From assembly GCF_900163565.1 (NCBI RefSeq), contig NZ_FUHU01000026.1, forward strand, positions 62,001 through 126,000: a DNA stretch of 64,000 bases, in the 5' to 3' direction. A program made the position numbers and the translations under genes. This DNA comes from Agrococcus casei LMG 22410. Lineage in GTDB: Bacteria > Actinomycetota > Actinomycetes > Actinomycetales > Microbacteriaceae. Below are positions 33,423-47,020 of this stretch, one piece after another. Positions within the stretch are counted from its first letter, which is position 1. Every line of letters begins with the position of its first letter. The notes beneath the pieces are model-generated. The model saw only the letters and a program-made list of their open reading frames with translations. It was not told the origin of the DNA and searched no databases.

Positions 33423-34550
33423 ATGCAGTCGTTTGCCGGGTACTTCGATCACGCAGCCACATCTCCGCTGCGTGCCTCTGCGCGCGAGGCGATGCTCTCG
33501 CTCGGGCCGCTCGCCAACCCCGCCTCGACGCACCGGGCCGGGCAGCGCGCTTCGGCGCTGCTCGAAGACGCCCGCGAGCGCATCGCGCACTGCACAGGCG
33601 CGCATCCGACCGAGGTCGTCTTCACGTCCGGCGGCACCGAATCGATCAACCTGGCGCTGAAGGGCCAGTGGATGCAGACTCCGGCGACGAGGTTCGTCGC
33701 TGCGGCGATCGAGCACCACGCCACCCTCGACGCGCTCGAGTGGCTCGAGAAGCGCGGAGCAGCCGTCGGCTTCGTGCCCTGTGACGCGTCGTCGGTCACC
33801 GATGCCGACGCGTTTCGCGCGGCGATCAGCGCGGGCGACAACACTGCCGCAACCGTCTCGCTGGCCAACAACGAGACGGGCGTGCTGCAGCCGATCGAAG
33901 CCATCAGCAATGCCGCCCGTGAGGCGGGCGCCACGCTGCACGTCGATGCGGTGGCGGCGCTCGGCCATGTGCCGGTCGATTTCGCTGCCATCGGCGCCTC
34001 GTTTCTGTCGATTGCCGCACACAAGGTCGGCGGGCCGGTCGGCGTCGGGGCCCTGCTGGTCGCCCGCAGCGCATCCGTCACTCCGCTTGCCCACGGCGGA
34101 GGCCAGCAGCGAGGGCTGCGCTCAGGAACCGGCGATGTCGCCGCCGCCGTCGGGTTCGCTGCGGCACTCGAAGAGGCGGTGGCCGAACTCGACGCTGCGT
34201 CGTCGCAGCTGCGCGGATGGTCGGATCGGCTTCGCGGCACGCTTGCGGGCCTCGACGGCGTGAGGGTCACCGGGTCGGCTGAGATCAGCATGCCGAACGT
34301 CGTGCACTTCACGGTCGAGGGGGCAAGTGCCGAGGCGCTCACCTTCCTGCTCGACGAGCGAGACCTGGCGACCTCGAACGGCTCGGCCTGCACGGCAGGC
34401 GTCGTGCAGGAGTCGCACGTCGTGACGGCGATGGGTGCCAATGGTGCGCCGCTGCGGCTCTCGATGGGCTGGACCACGACGGACGACGACGTCGAGCGCC
34501 TCATCGCGGTGCTTCCCGAGACCATCGCCCGGGCACGGCGAAGCCGCTAG
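33423..34550 (+). CDS. Cysteine desulfurase (IscS/NifS-like)
   Basis: PLP enzyme that takes sulfur from cysteine as a persulfide. The 375-residue product has FDHAATSPLRASAREAML at the start, VVFTSGGTESINLALKG, the substrate-binding SLANNETGVLQPI, the PLP lysine in FLSIAAHKVGGPVGVGALLV (about residue 202), and the sulfur-carrying Cys in TSNGSACTAGVVQESHV (about 325). The next gene, mnmA, uses such sulfur for tRNA, so it is probably the donor for 2-thiouridine; iron-sulfur assembly is also possible. The start is leaderless. Confidence 0.93.
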   Translation: MQSFAGYFDHAATSPLRASAREAMLSLGPLANPASTHRAGQRASALLEDARERIAHCTGAHPTEVVFTSGGTESINLALKGQWMQTPATRFVAAAIEHHATLDALEWLEKRGAAVGFVPCDASSVTDADAFRAAISAGDNTAATVSLANNETGVLQPIEAISNAAREAGATLHVDAVAALGHVPVDFAAIGASFLSIAAHKVGGPVGVGALLVARSASVTPLAHGGGQQRGLRSGTGDVAAAVGFAAALEEAVAELDAASSQLRGWSDRLRGTLAGLDGVRVTGSAEISMPNVVHFTVEGASAEALTFLLDERDLATSNGSACTAGVVQESHVVTAMGANGAPLRLSMGWTTTDDDVERLIAVLPETIARARRSR

Positions 34551-34565
34551 GTTGCACGCGGTTGT

Positions 34566-34571
34566 TACGCT
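34566..34571 (+). promoter_or_regulatory. Leaderless -10 box (TACGCT) for mnmA
   Basis: TACGCT ends 6 nt before ATG 34578. No ribosome binding site is present in TGTCAC between them. Confidence 0.55.
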
Positions 34572-34577
34572 TGTCAC

Positions 34578-35687
34578 ATGCGTGTTCTTGCAGCGATGAG
34601 CGGTGGAGTCGACTCCGCGGTGGCAGCCGCGCGCGCGGTCGACGCAGGTCACGAAGTGGTCGGTGTGCATCTTGCACTCTCGCGCATGCCCGGAACCCTG
34701 CGAACCGGCGCACGAGGCTGCTGCACGATCGAAGACTCGATGGACGCCCGCCGTGTCTCGACCGCACTCGACATCCCGTATTACGTGTGGGACTTCTCCG
34801 AGCGATTCCAGGCAGACGTCATCGACGACTTCCTGTCTGAGTACGCCGAGGGCCGCACCCCCAACCCGTGCCTGCGCTGCAACGAGAAGATCAAGTTCGA
34901 GGCGCTGCTCGACCGCGCCATGGACCTCGGCTTCGACAAGGTTGTGACCGGGCACTATGCCCGTGTCGAGAACGGGGCCGACGGCATCGAGCTGCACCGC
35001 GCATCCGACGAGGCGAAGGACCAGTCGTATGTGCTGGGCGTGCTCAACGAGCAGCAGCTCGAGCACTGCTGGTTTCCGCTCGCAGACACGCCATCGAAAG
35101 AGCTCGTGCGCCAGGAGGCCGAGCAGCGCGGCTTCGCGCTGGCCCGCAAGCCAGACAGCCACGACATCTGCTTCATTCCCGACGGCGACACCCGCGGCTA
35201 CCTCAACGACAAGCTGGGCGAGGCCCCCGGCGACATCGTCGACCAGTCCGGCGAATCGATCGGCTCGCACGAAGGCGCACACGGCTACACCGTCGGCCAG
35301 CGCCGTGGTCTGCACATCGGTACGCCCGCCCCTGACGGCAAGCCACGGTTCGTGCTCGAGATCAGGCCCAAGGTGCGCGAGGTCGTCGTCGGCCCCAAGG
35401 AGTCGCTGCAGGTGACCCTCGTCGCCGGCACTCGCATGTCGTGGGCGGGCCGCAAGCCGGCGCAGATCGACGAGGGCATGGATGTGCAGGTGCAGATCCG
35501 TGCGCACGCTGAGCCAGTCGACGCGTTCGCGCAGCTGGTCGACGGCGAGCTCGTCATCCGACCCGAGCATCCGCTGGTCGGCGTTGCCACCGGGCAGTCC
35601 GCCGTCGTCTATGCGGGCACGCGCGTGCTCGGACAGGTCACGATGGATCGCACCGAGCGTCTCGAGCCCGAGGCCGTCGCAGTCTGA
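34578..35687 (+). CDS. mnmA: tRNA-specific 2-thiouridylase MnmA
   Basis: Adds sulfur to U34 of tRNAs for Lys, Glu and Gln. The 369-residue product has the PP-loop [15 protein letters not shown] (about 7-21), the nucleophile Cys in [14 protein letters not shown] (about 100), GHYARVE, and the persulfide Cys in [11 protein letters not shown] (about 197), followed by the two C-terminal beta domains. Its neighbour cysteine desulfurase likely supplies the sulfur. ATG 34578 matches the family start. Confidence 0.96.
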   Translation: MRVLAAMSGGVDSAVAAARAVDAGHEVVGVHLALSRMPGTLRTGARGCCTIEDSMDARRVSTALDIPYYVWDFSERFQADVIDDFLSEYAEGRTPNPCLRCNEKIKFEALLDRAMDLGFDKVVTGHYARVENGADGIELHRASDEAKDQSYVLGVLNEQQLEHCWFPLADTPSKELVRQEAEQRGFALARKPDSHDICFIPDGDTRGYLNDKLGEAPGDIVDQSGESIGSHEGAHGYTVGQRRGLHIGTPAPDGKPRFVLEIRPKVREVVVGPKESLQVTLVAGTRMSWAGRKPAQIDEGMDVQVQIRAHAEPVDAFAQLVDGELVIRPEHPLVGVATGQSAVVYAGTRVLGQVTMDRTERLEPEAVAV

Positions 35688-39106
<3,419 letters not shown>

Positions 39107-39119
39107 GGCCATGCAGCCG

Positions 39120-40106
39120 CTAGGAGAACATGGCTCCGGCCGTCAGCTGCATGCCGGCAAGCCGCTCGGCTGCGTTGCGGCCGTGGAAGGCGAGCATGAT
39201 CTCGTCTGCATCGGTCTCGGCCTGCAGGCGCTCGAGGCTGGAGCGCACAGCATCGCCGTCGCCGACAGCGCTCACTCGCATCATGTTGGTGATGCCGCGA
39301 CCCTGCGGGGAGTCGACCAGCGCATCCAGCTCGTCTTCGGTGATCGACGACTGGATCGGCTGTCCGCGGAGGAGGAATGACTTGACGCGACCGCGCATGA
39401 CCGACCGCTGCATCTCGCCGGCGACGTCGTTCGACTCAGCGGCCACGACGTTCGATCCGACGATCGCGTAGGGCTCCTGCAGGGCATCGGACGGCTCGAA
39501 CTGGCTGCGGTAGGCGGCAAGCGCCTGTTGCATCGCGTCGGGTGCGAAGTGCGAGGCGAATGCGTAGGGCAGTCCGAGTTGGGCTGCCAGGCTGGCACCG
39601 AACAGCGAGGATCCGAGGATGTACAGCGGGGGAGGCGTGGGTGCGTGCGGCACCGCTTCGACGCCCATCATCGGCTGTTCGCCAGCGAGCAGGCGGCGCA
39701 GCTCGACGACGTCTGACGGAAAGCGCTCGCTCGAGCTGGCGTCGCGGCGCAGTGCAAGCAGCGTGCGCTGGTCGGTGCCGGGTGCACGGCCGAGCCCGAG
39801 GTCGATGCGATCGGGGTGGATGGAGGCGAGCGTGCCGAACTGCTCGGCGATGACGATCGGGGCGTGGTTCGGCAGCATGACGCCGCCGGCGCCGAGGCGG
39901 ATCCTCTTGGTGTTGGCCGCGATGTGGGCGATCAGCACGCTCGTCGCGCTCGATGCGATGGAGCGCATGTTGTGGTGCTCGGCGTACCAGATGCGCTCGA
40001 ACGGGTGAAGCTCGGCCTGCTGCGCCAGCGTCACGGAGTCTGCGAAGGCCTCCGCATACGAGACATCAGGATCAACGGGCGCAAGGTCGAGTATCGAAAG
40101 CTTCAT
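39120..40106 (-). CDS. LLM-class flavin-dependent oxidoreductase
   Basis: A 328-residue bacterial-luciferase-like monooxygenase, closest in feel to the MsnO8 group. Motifs: [14 protein letters not shown] at the start, [17 protein letters not shown] (about 39-55), [41 protein letters not shown] (as adjacent segments) and a C-terminal helix with [12 protein letters not shown]-like order. It would use reduced FMN or F420; the substrate is unknown. It is transcribed alone, convergent with the AAA ATPase and divergent from the YdcF gene. Confidence 0.92.
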   Translation of the reverse strand: MKLSILDLAPVDPDVSYAEAFADSVTLAQQAELHPFERIWYAEHHNMRSIASSATSVLIAHIAANTKRIRLGAGGVMLPNHAPIVIAEQFGTLASIHPDRIDLGLGRAPGTDQRTLLALRRDASSSERFPSDVVELRRLLAGEQPMMGVEAVPHAPTPPPLYILGSSLFGASLAAQLGLPYAFASHFAPDAMQQALAAYRSQFEPSDALQEPYAIVGSNVVAAESNDVAGEMQRSVMRGRVKSFLLRGQPIQSSITEDELDALVDSPQGRGITNMMRVSAVGDGDAVRSSLERLQAETDADEIMLAFHGRNAAERLAGMQLTAGAMFS

Positions 40107-40153
40107 ACCGAAGCCAACCGCAGCGATGGCGATTCTCTTCCCGCTGCCCGTGA

Positions 40154-40159
40154 GAGAAT
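40154..40159 (+). promoter_or_regulatory. Leaderless -10 box (GAGAAT) for the YdcF-family gene
   Basis: GAGAAT ends 6 nt before GTG 40166; it matches TANNNT at the A and final T only, so it is a weaker case. Confidence 0.4.
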
Positions 40160-40165
40160 GCTGCA

Positions 40166-41221
40166 GTGATTCTGCCGCTGATTGTGCTCGCCCTCATGCT
40201 CGTGTTCGGCGGCATCTGGCTGATCCAGCAGGACACCCGGCGGATCGGTGCGCCGCACCTGATCACCTGGGGAGCTCTGCTGCTGCTGGCGAGCCTCCTG
40301 ATGGGGGTGCTGCAGCTCATTGCGCCGCAGCCTGATCCCGACGCCTGGTTCCTGACCGCGATGGTCGAGGCAGGGTCGGTCGCACTCGCGCTGCTCGCAC
40401 TCGGCCTTGTGGCAGTCTTCACCAGCATCCCCGGCGCTCGCACGCGCCATCTCTTCAAGTTCCTCGCCGGATGCCTGGGCCTGGTCCTTGCCGCGGCCAT
40501 CGTCTGGCTGCACGTCGTGTTCTACGGCGTCGTTCCGGTGCTCGGCACGATCATGCTGTGCGTGATGGCGCCCCTGCTCGTTCCGGCCATGACGCTGATC
40601 ACCCTGTGGTGGTGGGAGACCGTGCAGCGACGCCTCTACCGCACCCCGAAGCGACGCGAGGAGCACGAGCTGCGCGCAGTTCTGGTGCTCGGCGCCGGCA
40701 TCAAAGAGGACGGCACCCCGACCAGACTCCTCGCGCGGCGCATCGACACGGCGCTCGAGACTGCGGCTGAACTCCCGCCCGAGACGCCAGTGGTGATGTG
40801 CGGCGGCCAGGGCGCCGACGAGCCGGTCACAGAGGCCAGCTCCATGGCCGACTATGCCGAGCGGCAGGGCTTCGACCGCGATCGCATTCTGCTCGAAGAG
40901 CACTCGACCTCGACAGAAGAGAACCTCGTCAATGCGCGCAAGCTGCTGACCGACCGAGACGTGCTCTCATCAGACCGCTCGAAGAACCACGGCGTCGCGA
41001 TCGTCACCAGCGACTACCACGTGCCTCGCGCCGCAGACGCAATGCGCCACACGGGCCTGCGGGGCATTGCGGTCTCTGCTGCAGGGCATCCCGCCTACCG
41101 GCAGTCAGCGCGCATCCGCGAAGTCGCAGCGGTGCTGACCGCCCGCCCGTTCCTGTCGATCACGACGCTGCTCGTGACGCTCATGCCTGCTCTCACCGCC
41201 CTCCTCAGCCTCGTAGGATAG
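40166..41221 (+). CDS. YdcF/SanA family (DUF218) membrane protein
   Basis: A 351-residue protein with about five N-terminal membrane segments (to about residue 155), then a DUF218 domain (about 170-315) with [61 protein letters not shown] and [17 protein letters not shown], and a final membrane segment. The family is thought to act in envelope or vancomycin-barrier physiology; the reaction is not established. Its stop lies within the -10 region of gatC. Confidence 0.9.
   Translation: MILPLIVLALMLVFGGIWLIQQDTRRIGAPHLITWGALLLLASLLMGVLQLIAPQPDPDAWFLTAMVEAGSVALALLALGLVAVFTSIPGARTRHLFKFLAGCLGLVLAAAIVWLHVVFYGVVPVLGTIMLCVMAPLLVPAMTLITLWWWETVQRRLYRTPKRREEHELRAVLVLGAGIKEDGTPTRLLARRIDTALETAAELPPETPVVMCGGQGADEPVTEASSMADYAERQGFDRDRILLEEHSTSTEENLVNARKLLTDRDVLSSDRSKNHGVAIVTSDYHVPRAADAMRHTGLRGIAVSAAGHPAYRQSARIREVAAVLTARPFLSITTLLVTLMPALTALLSLVG
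41214..41219 (+). promoter_or_regulatory. -10 box (TAGGAT) before gatC
   Basis: TAGGAT ends 7 nt before ATG 41227. An AGGA at 41220-41223 is too close to serve well as a ribosome binding site, so a leaderless start is favoured. Confidence 0.45.
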
Positions 41222-41226
41222 GAATC

Positions 41227-41526
41227 ATGTCTGACATCACCCGCGAGTCGGTCGAGCATCTTGCGATGCTGGCCAGAATTGCCCTCACAGAAGAAGAAGT
41301 CACGCAGCTGACTGGCGAGCTGTCGCAGATCGTCGACGCGATCGCGACCGTGAGCGAGGTCGCCGGCGACGACGTGCCCGCCACGTCGCACCCGGTGCCG
41401 CTGAGCGACGTCATGCGCGACGACGTGCCGGGCGAGACGCTCTCGCTCGAAGACGTCTTCCGCGGTGCACCCGCGCACGACGGCGAGAGGTTCCGCGTCA
41501 GCGCGATTCTGGGGGAGGAGCAGTAG
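41227..41526 (+). CDS. gatC: Aspartyl/glutamyl-tRNA amidotransferase subunit C
   Basis: Small belt subunit of the GatCAB complex that converts Glu-tRNA(Gln) and Asp-tRNA(Asn) to the amidated forms. At 99 residues it is the normal size, with [21 protein letters not shown] at the N-terminus and the C-terminal [22 protein letters not shown] segment (two adjacent parts). Its stop shares one base with the gatA start, so gatCAB is one operon. Confidence 0.95.
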   Translation: MSDITRESVEHLAMLARIALTEEEVTQLTGELSQIVDAIATVSEVAGDDVPATSHPVPLSDVMRDDVPGETLSLEDVFRGAPAHDGERFRVSAILGEEQ

Positions 41527-43049
41527 TGACATCGATCATCAGCCTGAGCGCCGCCGAGCTCTCAGAGAAGCTCGCTTCGCGCGAAGTCTCGAGCGAAGAG
41601 GCCACGAAGGCGCACCTCGAGCGCATCGAAGCGGTCGAAGGAAGCATCAACGCCTTCCTGCACGTCAACGACGAGGCGCTTGCCGCTGCCAAGCAGATCG
41701 ACGAGCGTCGCGCTGCCGGCGAGCAGCTGCATGAGCTCGCGGGTGTTCCCATCGCCATCAAAGACGTGCTCACGACCAAGGGCATGCCGTCGACGAGCGG
41801 CTCGCGCATGCTCGAGGGCTGGGTCCCGCCGTACGACGCAACCGTCGTCGCGCGTCTGAAGCAGGCTGGCCTCATCGCGCTCGGCAAGACGAACATGGAC
41901 GAATTCGCCATGGGCTCGTCAACCGAGCACTCGGCATTCGGCCCGACGAAGAACCCCTGGGATCTCAATCGGATTCCGGGCGGCTCCGGAGGCGGCTCTG
42001 CAGCTGCCGTCGCGGCCCTCGAAGCACCGATCGCCCTCGGCAGTGACACCGGCGGCTCGATCCGGCAGCCCGCAGCGGTCACCGGAACAGTCGGCGTCAA
42101 GCCGACCTATGGCGGTGTCAGTCGATACGGCGCGATCGCGCTGGCCTCGAGCCTCGATCAGGTCGGCCCCGTCTCGCGCACGGTGCTCGATGCAGCGCTC
42201 GTGCACGATGTCATCGGCGGCCACGACCCGCACGATGCGACGAGCCTCGAGCGAGAGTGGCCGTCCTTCGCAGCCGCGGCCCGCGAGGGCGCCGATGGCG
42301 CAGACCTCACCGGCGTGCGCTTCGGCGTCGTCAAGGAGCTCGACGCCGACGGCATCTCGGCGGATGTGCAGGCGCGGTTCAAAGACGCAGTCGCGGTCAT
42401 CGAGGCGGCCGGCGGCGAGGTCACCGAGATCTCGGCGCCCAGCTTCAAGTACGCCGTCGCCGCCTACTACCTGATCCTCCCGGCTGAGGCGTCGAGCAAC
42501 CTGGCTCGCTTCGACTCCGTCCGCTACGGACTCCGGGTCGAAGAGCCCGGCCAGACGGTCGAACAGGTCATGGCAGCATCTCGCGAAGCCGGATTCGGCC
42601 CAGAGGTCAAGCGCCGCATCATCCTCGGCACGTATGCTCTGTCGGCCGGCTACTACGACGCTTACTACGGCAGCGCGCAGAAGGTCCGCACGCTCATCCA
42701 GCGCGACCTCGAAGAGGCATTCCAGAAAGTCGACGTGCTCATCAGTCCGGCAGCGCCGACGACGGCGTTCAAGCTCGGCGAGAAGATCGACGATCCGCTG
42801 GCGATGTACGTCAACGACATCACGACAATCCCCGCGAACCTTGCCGGAACACCCGGCATGTCGATTCCCATGGGCCTCGGCGCAGACGGTCTCCCGACAG
42901 GTCTGCAGCTGATGGCGCCCATGTTCGAAGACGAGCGCCTGTACCGCTTCGGTGCGGCGATCGAATCACGACTGAACGGCGGATGGGCGGGGCCGCTTGC
43001 CCTGCAGAACAGCCGACTCGAAGCACTGAGCGATGGAGGTGCCCGATGA
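41526..43049 (+). CDS. gatA: Glutamyl-tRNA(Gln) amidotransferase subunit A
   Basis: Amidase subunit that frees ammonia from glutamine. The 507-residue product has the Lys-Ser-Ser triad of the amidase-signature family: Lys in [14 protein letters not shown] (about 79), [17 protein letters not shown], the Gly/Ser-rich [13 protein letters not shown] with the first Ser (about 154), and [11 protein letters not shown] with the nucleophile Ser (about 178). GTG 41526 overlaps the gatC stop. It overlaps gatB by 4 bases. Confidence 0.96.
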   Translation: MTSIISLSAAELSEKLASREVSSEEATKAHLERIEAVEGSINAFLHVNDEALAAAKQIDERRAAGEQLHELAGVPIAIKDVLTTKGMPSTSGSRMLEGWVPPYDATVVARLKQAGLIALGKTNMDEFAMGSSTEHSAFGPTKNPWDLNRIPGGSGGGSAAAVAALEAPIALGSDTGGSIRQPAAVTGTVGVKPTYGGVSRYGAIALASSLDQVGPVSRTVLDAALVHDVIGGHDPHDATSLEREWPSFAAAAREGADGADLTGVRFGVVKELDADGISADVQARFKDAVAVIEAAGGEVTEISAPSFKYAVAAYYLILPAEASSNLARFDSVRYGLRVEEPGQTVEQVMAASREAGFGPEVKRRIILGTYALSAGYYDAYYGSAQKVRTLIQRDLEEAFQKVDVLISPAAPTTAFKLGEKIDDPLAMYVNDITTIPANLAGTPGMSIPMGLGADGLPTGLQLMAPMFEDERLYRFGAAIESRLNGGWAGPLALQNSRLEALSDGGAR

Positions 43050-44557
43050 AAGACAAGCTGATGGACTTCGACAAGGCCCTCGAGCTGTTCGACCCTGTGC
43101 TCGGCTTCGAGGTGCACGTCGAGCTCAACACGCGCACGAAGATGTTCTCGGCGAGCCCGAACCCGGCCAACCCCGAGTTCGAGGACGCCGCACCGAACAC
43201 GCTGATCACGCCGCTCGATCTCGGCCTGCCGGGATCGATGCCGGTGCCCAACCGCGCCGCAGTCCGATCCGCAATCTCGCTGGGTCTCGCACTCGGATGC
43301 GAGATCGCAGAATCATCGAGGTTCGCGCGAAAGAACTACTACTACCCGGATCTGCCCAAGAACTACCAGATCTCGCAGTTCGACGAGCCGATCGCCTTCG
43401 ACGGCAGCGTGCAGATCGAGCTCAGCGACGGTCGTCTGATCGACATCCCCATCGAGCGGGCGCACATCGAGGAAGACGCCGGAAAGCTGACGCACGTCGG
43501 CGGCTCGACCGGTCGCATCCAGGGTGCCGAGTACTCCATGGTCGACTACAACCGTGCGGGTGTGCCGCTGGTCGAGATCGTCACCCGCACGATCGTCGGC
43601 GCGGGCGTCGACGCCCCGGAGTATGCGAAGGCATATGTCGCCACGATTCGCGACATCGTCCGCGGCCTCGGCATCTCGGAGGCGAAGATGGAGCGCGGCA
43701 ACCTGCGGTGCGACGCGAACATCTCGCTCATGCCGAAGGGGTCGACCACCTTCGGCACCCGAACCGAGACGAAGAACGTCAACTCTCTTCGCAGCGCCGA
43801 GCGTGCCATCCGCTACGAGATCCAGCGCCAGGCGCAGATCCTCGCAGACGGCGGCACGATCAAGCAGGAGACCCGGCACTGGCACGAAGACACTGGGCGC
43901 ACGAGCGCCGGTCGCCCCAAGTCAGACGCTGACGACTACCGCTACTTCCCCGAGCCCGACATGCTGCCGCTCACGCCGGCACGCGAGCTCGTCGAGGAGC
44001 TTCGCGCACAGCTGCCAGAGCAGCCCGTGGCACGTCGCAGGCGCCTCAAGGAGGAGTGGGGCTTCACTGACCTCGAGTTCCAGGACATCGCGAACGGCGG
44101 CCTCGTCGACACTGTCGAGCAGACGATCGCGGCCGGGGCAACGCCGGCATCCGCACGCAAGTGGTGGACGGGCGAGCTGAGCCGAGTCGCCAACGAGCGC
44201 GGTGTCGATGCATCGACACTCGTGAGCGCAGAGCACGTCGCCGAGTTGACGAAGCTGATCGACGAGGGCACGCTGAACGACCGCCTGGCACGTGAGGCGC
44301 TCGCAGGCGTCATCGAGGGCGAGGGGTCACCCAGTGAAGTGGTCGACAAGCGCGAGCTTGCGGTCGTGAGCGACGACGGCGCGCTGATCGCAGCGGTCGA
44401 CGAGGCGCTTGCGGCACAGCCGGATGTGCTGCAGAAGATCCGAGACGGCAAGGTCCAGGCCGCCGGCGCTGTCATCGGCGCTGTCATGAAGGCGATGCGC
44501 GGGCAGGCTGACGCGGGCAGAGTTCGTGAGATTGTACTTGCTCGGGCTTCCAATTGA
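43046..44557 (+). CDS. gatB: Aspartyl/glutamyl-tRNA amidotransferase subunit B
   Basis: Kinase and tRNA-binding subunit of GatCAB. The 503-residue product has the N-terminal cradle domain with [15 protein letters not shown] (about 18), [19 protein letters not shown] (about 93), [25 protein letters not shown] and [11 protein letters not shown], then the helical and YqeY-like C-terminal domain. ATG 43046 overlaps the gatA stop. A direct repeat GGCTTCC (44545-44551 and 44560-44566) flanks its stop codon. Confidence 0.96.
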   Translation: MKDKLMDFDKALELFDPVLGFEVHVELNTRTKMFSASPNPANPEFEDAAPNTLITPLDLGLPGSMPVPNRAAVRSAISLGLALGCEIAESSRFARKNYYYPDLPKNYQISQFDEPIAFDGSVQIELSDGRLIDIPIERAHIEEDAGKLTHVGGSTGRIQGAEYSMVDYNRAGVPLVEIVTRTIVGAGVDAPEYAKAYVATIRDIVRGLGISEAKMERGNLRCDANISLMPKGSTTFGTRTETKNVNSLRSAERAIRYEIQRQAQILADGGTIKQETRHWHEDTGRTSAGRPKSDADDYRYFPEPDMLPLTPARELVEELRAQLPEQPVARRRRLKEEWGFTDLEFQDIANGGLVDTVEQTIAAGATPASARKWWTGELSRVANERGVDASTLVSAEHVAELTKLIDEGTLNDRLAREALAGVIEGEGSPSEVVDKRELAVVSDDGALIAAVDEALAAQPDVLQKIRDGKVQAAGAVIGAVMKAMRGQADAGRVREIVLARASN

Positions 44558-44582
44558 AAGGCTTCCTGCGAATTGGTTCAGG

Positions 44583-44663
44583 TTGCAGGATCCGTGGCAT
44601 TCTATTCCTATGAGCGATCAAGCTCTCCGGAACGCAACCCGTCCCGGACAATATAAGGAGGGA
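44583..44663 (+). promoter_or_regulatory. Promoter region of the GlsB-family gene
   Basis: TTGCAG (44583-44588) and TCCTAT (44606-44611) are 17 bp apart, a fair sigma-70-type pair. Locally the DNA is more AT-rich than its surroundings. A strong ribosome binding site, AAGGAGGG (44656-44663), stands 5 nt before ATG 44669, in contrast to the many leaderless starts nearby. Confidence 0.5.
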
Positions 44664-44668
44664 ACAGC

Positions 44669-44947
44669 ATGGACCTCAGCTTTATTGGATGGATTGTCAT
44701 TGGCCTAGCTGCAGGAGCACTTGCAAAGCTGATTCTTCCGGGTAAACAGGGAGGCGGATTCTTCGTCACTCTGCTGCTCGGTGTGGTTGGCGCACTGCTC
44801 GGCGGCTGGATCGGCTCTATGATCGGTGTTTCTGGCGACGGCGTCTTCAGCATCTGGACCTGGGTCCTCGCAGTCGGTGGCGCGATCATCGTCCTGCTCA
44901 TCTGGGGCCTGATCTTCGGCCGCAAGAAGTCCGGTTCACGGGACTGA
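44669..44947 (+). CDS. GlsB/YeaQ/YmgE family stress-response membrane protein
   Basis: A 92-residue protein with three hydrophobic segments and the Gly-rich family pattern GWIVIGLAAGALAKLILPGK, then GGGFFVTLLLGVVGALLGGW, and a basic C-terminus. Relatives are induced by stationary phase or stress, but their role is unclear. The consensus ribosome binding site and different promoter type suggest high, conditional expression. The DUF3097 gene starts at the next base but one. Confidence 0.92.
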   Translation: MDLSFIGWIVIGLAAGALAKLILPGKQGGGFFVTLLLGVVGALLGGWIGSMIGVSGDGVFSIWTWVLAVGGAIIVLLIWGLIFGRKKSGSRD

Positions 44948-44948
44948 C

Positions 44949-45785
44949 TTGATCGAGTGGGATTCCCCAGCAGCACGCGCTCCGCGAAAGCCGGAGCGCG
45001 TGTCTGCTGTCCGGGGGCTGGTGCTCGAGCACGGTGACGGCTACGTCGGCGAGATCGTCGATGTCGCATCCGACTCCGTCGGCCTCGAAGACCGACGCGG
45101 CAAGGTGCGCAGATTCCCGTATGGGCGTGGGCTGTACTTCGAGGGCGTCGAGATCGAGCTGGTCAAGGCGTCCCAGTCGCGACCCGCGACCGCAGCGCGC
45201 GACGACCGCAGCCGCAGCGCATCCGGGTCCCGTGCCGCAGCCGATGCTCGAGCGCGCACAGCGCTGCCGTCGCGCATCTTCGTCGAGGGCCGCCATGACG
45301 CCGAACTCGTCGAGAAGGTCTGGGGCCACGACCTCCGCGTCGAGGGCGTGGTGGTCGAGTATCTGGGCGGCATCGACGACCTGACAGACATCGTCGCCGA
45401 CTTCGCACCGACGGCAGAGCGCCGACTCGGGGTGCTCGTCGACCACCTGGTGCCCGGCTCGAAGGAGTCGCGCATCGCCGACCAGGTGGCGCGCACTCCC
45501 GCAGGACGCTTCGTGCACGTGGTCGGGCATCCGTACATCGACATCTGGCAGGCCATCAAGCCGCAGTCGCTCGGCATCAGGGCGTGGCCGGATGTGCCCA
45601 GGGGCGAGGACTTCAAGCATGGCACGCTCAAGCGCCTCGGCCTGCCGCATGGCACGCAGGAGGACGTTGCGAAGGCGTGGCAGGCGATGCTCGCTCGCGT
45701 GCGCTCCTGGAACGATCTCGAGCCCGCGCTGCTGGGTCGCGTCGAAGAGCTCATCGACTTCGTGACGGTGCACGGCGAGCGGTAG
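44949..45785 (+). CDS. DUF3097 family protein, possibly Toprim-like
   Basis: A 278-residue protein of an actinobacterial family of unknown function. The N-terminal part (about 15-75) is a small beta domain (VSAVRGLVLEHGDGYVGEIV); the rest contains RIFVEGRHDAELVEKVWGDD-like text (here ...VWGHDLR) followed by VEYLGGIDDL and LVDHLVPGSKESRIAD. The VEGxxDA and Asp-containing order recall a Toprim fold, as in primases and nucleases, but I offer that only as a hypothesis. The start is TTG 44949, directly after the GlsB-family stop, so it depends on that transcript. Confidence 0.85.
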   Translation: MIEWDSPAARAPRKPERVSAVRGLVLEHGDGYVGEIVDVASDSVGLEDRRGKVRRFPYGRGLYFEGVEIELVKASQSRPATAARDDRSRSASGSRAAADARARTALPSRIFVEGRHDAELVEKVWGHDLRVEGVVVEYLGGIDDLTDIVADFAPTAERRLGVLVDHLVPGSKESRIADQVARTPAGRFVHVVGHPYIDIWQAIKPQSLGIRAWPDVPRGEDFKHGTLKRLGLPHGTQEDVAKAWQAMLARVRSWNDLEPALLGRVEELIDFVTVHGER

Positions 45786-45788
45786 AGT
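45783..45788 (+). promoter_or_regulatory. Thiolase promoter -10 (TAGAGT)
   Basis: TAGAGT begins with the TAG stop codon of the DUF3097 gene. It lies 27 nt before ATG 45816, which has its own ribosome binding site AAGGGAG. Confidence 0.4.
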
Positions 45789-45815
45789 CGAGGCAGTCAC
45801 AAGCAAGGGAGCACC

Positions 45816-46994
45816 ATGACCGAGAGCCTCATCGTCGGCTACGCACGCACACCGTTCGCCAAGTTCCTGGGCCAGCTCGGCTCAGTGCCCGCGACTCAGC
45901 TCGGAGGCCACGCCGGACGAGCAGCGCTCGAGAAGTCGGGAGTCGCGCCCGAGCAGGTGCAGCAGGTGCTGGTCGGTCAGGTGCTGACGGGCGGCGCCGG
46001 ACAGAACCCCGCCCGCCAGACCGCAGTCGCTGCGGGCGTGCCCATGACGACACCCTCGCTTGGAGTCAACGGAGTGTGCCTTTCGGGCAGCGAGGCAGTG
46101 GCCGCCGCACACAGGCTCGTGCAGCTGGGCGAGGCTGACGTCGTGCTCGTGGTCGGCCAGGAGTCGATGACGCTTGCACCCCACGCCGCCTCTGTTCGCG
46201 CAGGCGCCAAGTTCGGCGACGCCGCGCTGGTCGACACGATGCAGTTCGATGGTCTCACCGACGCGTTCGAGAAGACCCCGATGGGAGCCAGCACCGAGGG
46301 CTACAACGAGCGCTACAGCCTCACCCGCGAAGAGCAGGACGAGTTCGCTGCGAACAGCTTCCAGCGCCACGAGAAGGCACAGGCCAGCGGAGTCTTCGAG
46401 GACGAGATCGCGCCCATCGAAGTGGGTCGCGGCAAGCGCGCCAAGACAGTCTCTGCCGATGACGGCGGCCGCGAAGGCGTGACTGCCGAGGCACTCGGGC
46501 AGCTGCGCCCCGCGTTCAGCACCGGCGGCACGATCACAGCGGGCAACGCGTCACAGATCAGCGACGGCGCAGCAGCCATTGTGATCGCATCCGATGCGTT
46601 CGTCGCTGAGCACGGGCTGCAGCCCCTTGCTCGCATCCTCTCGACGTCGCTGGTCGCCGGAGCAGACGTCTCGCTGCACACGCAGCCCGCAGACGCAATC
46701 GAGGCCGCGCTCACGCGTGCCGGCCGCGAGGTCAGCGAGCTGAAGGCCGTTGAGATCAATGAGGCCTTCGCGGCAGTGGGCATCGTGTCGACGAAGCAGC
46801 TGGGCATCGACCCCGAGATCGTCAACGCCAACGGCGGCGCAATCGCGCTCGGCCACCCCCTGGGAGCCTCGGGCGCACGCATCATCGGCCACCTTGCGCG
46901 CCGCGTCACCGAGCTCGGCTCGGGCACCCTCGGCGCAACCGGGATCTGCGGCGGCGGAGGCCAGGGAACCGGCTTGGTGATCGAGGCCGTCTGA
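45816..46994 (+). CDS. Acetyl-CoA C-acetyltransferase (thiolase)
   Basis: Condenses two acetyl-CoA, or cleaves 3-ketoacyl-CoA. The 392-residue product has the nucleophile Cys in NGVCLSGSEAV (about 88), VVGQESMTLAPH, the EINEAFA motif (about 312), GGAIALGHPLGASGARI with the catalytic His (about 348), and the second Cys in GICGGGGQGTG (about 378). No fatty-acid or polyhydroxybutyrate genes adjoin it, so the pathway is open. Confidence 0.94.
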   Translation: MTESLIVGYARTPFAKFLGQLGSVPATQLGGHAGRAALEKSGVAPEQVQQVLVGQVLTGGAGQNPARQTAVAAGVPMTTPSLGVNGVCLSGSEAVAAAHRLVQLGEADVVLVVGQESMTLAPHAASVRAGAKFGDAALVDTMQFDGLTDAFEKTPMGASTEGYNERYSLTREEQDEFAANSFQRHEKAQASGVFEDEIAPIEVGRGKRAKTVSADDGGREGVTAEALGQLRPAFSTGGTITAGNASQISDGAAAIVIASDAFVAEHGLQPLARILSTSLVAGADVSLHTQPADAIEAALTRAGREVSELKAVEINEAFAAVGIVSTKQLGIDPEIVNANGGAIALGHPLGASGARIIGHLARRVTELGSGTLGATGICGGGGQGTGLVIEAV

Positions 46995-47008
46995 CGGGTC
47001 TCCTCCCG

Positions 47009-47014
47009 TAGTAT
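47009..47014 (+). promoter_or_regulatory. Leaderless -10 box (TAGTAT) for azlC
   Basis: TAGTAT ends 6 nt before GTG 47021; no ribosome binding site is present between them. Confidence 0.55.
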
Positions 47015-47020
47015 CACTGT

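Noticed and set aside
46994-47009. ACGGG-N6-CCCGT inverted repeat after the thiolase gene
   Set aside because: Five-bp arms could easily be chance; it overlaps the azlC -10 by one base but nothing else supports a function.
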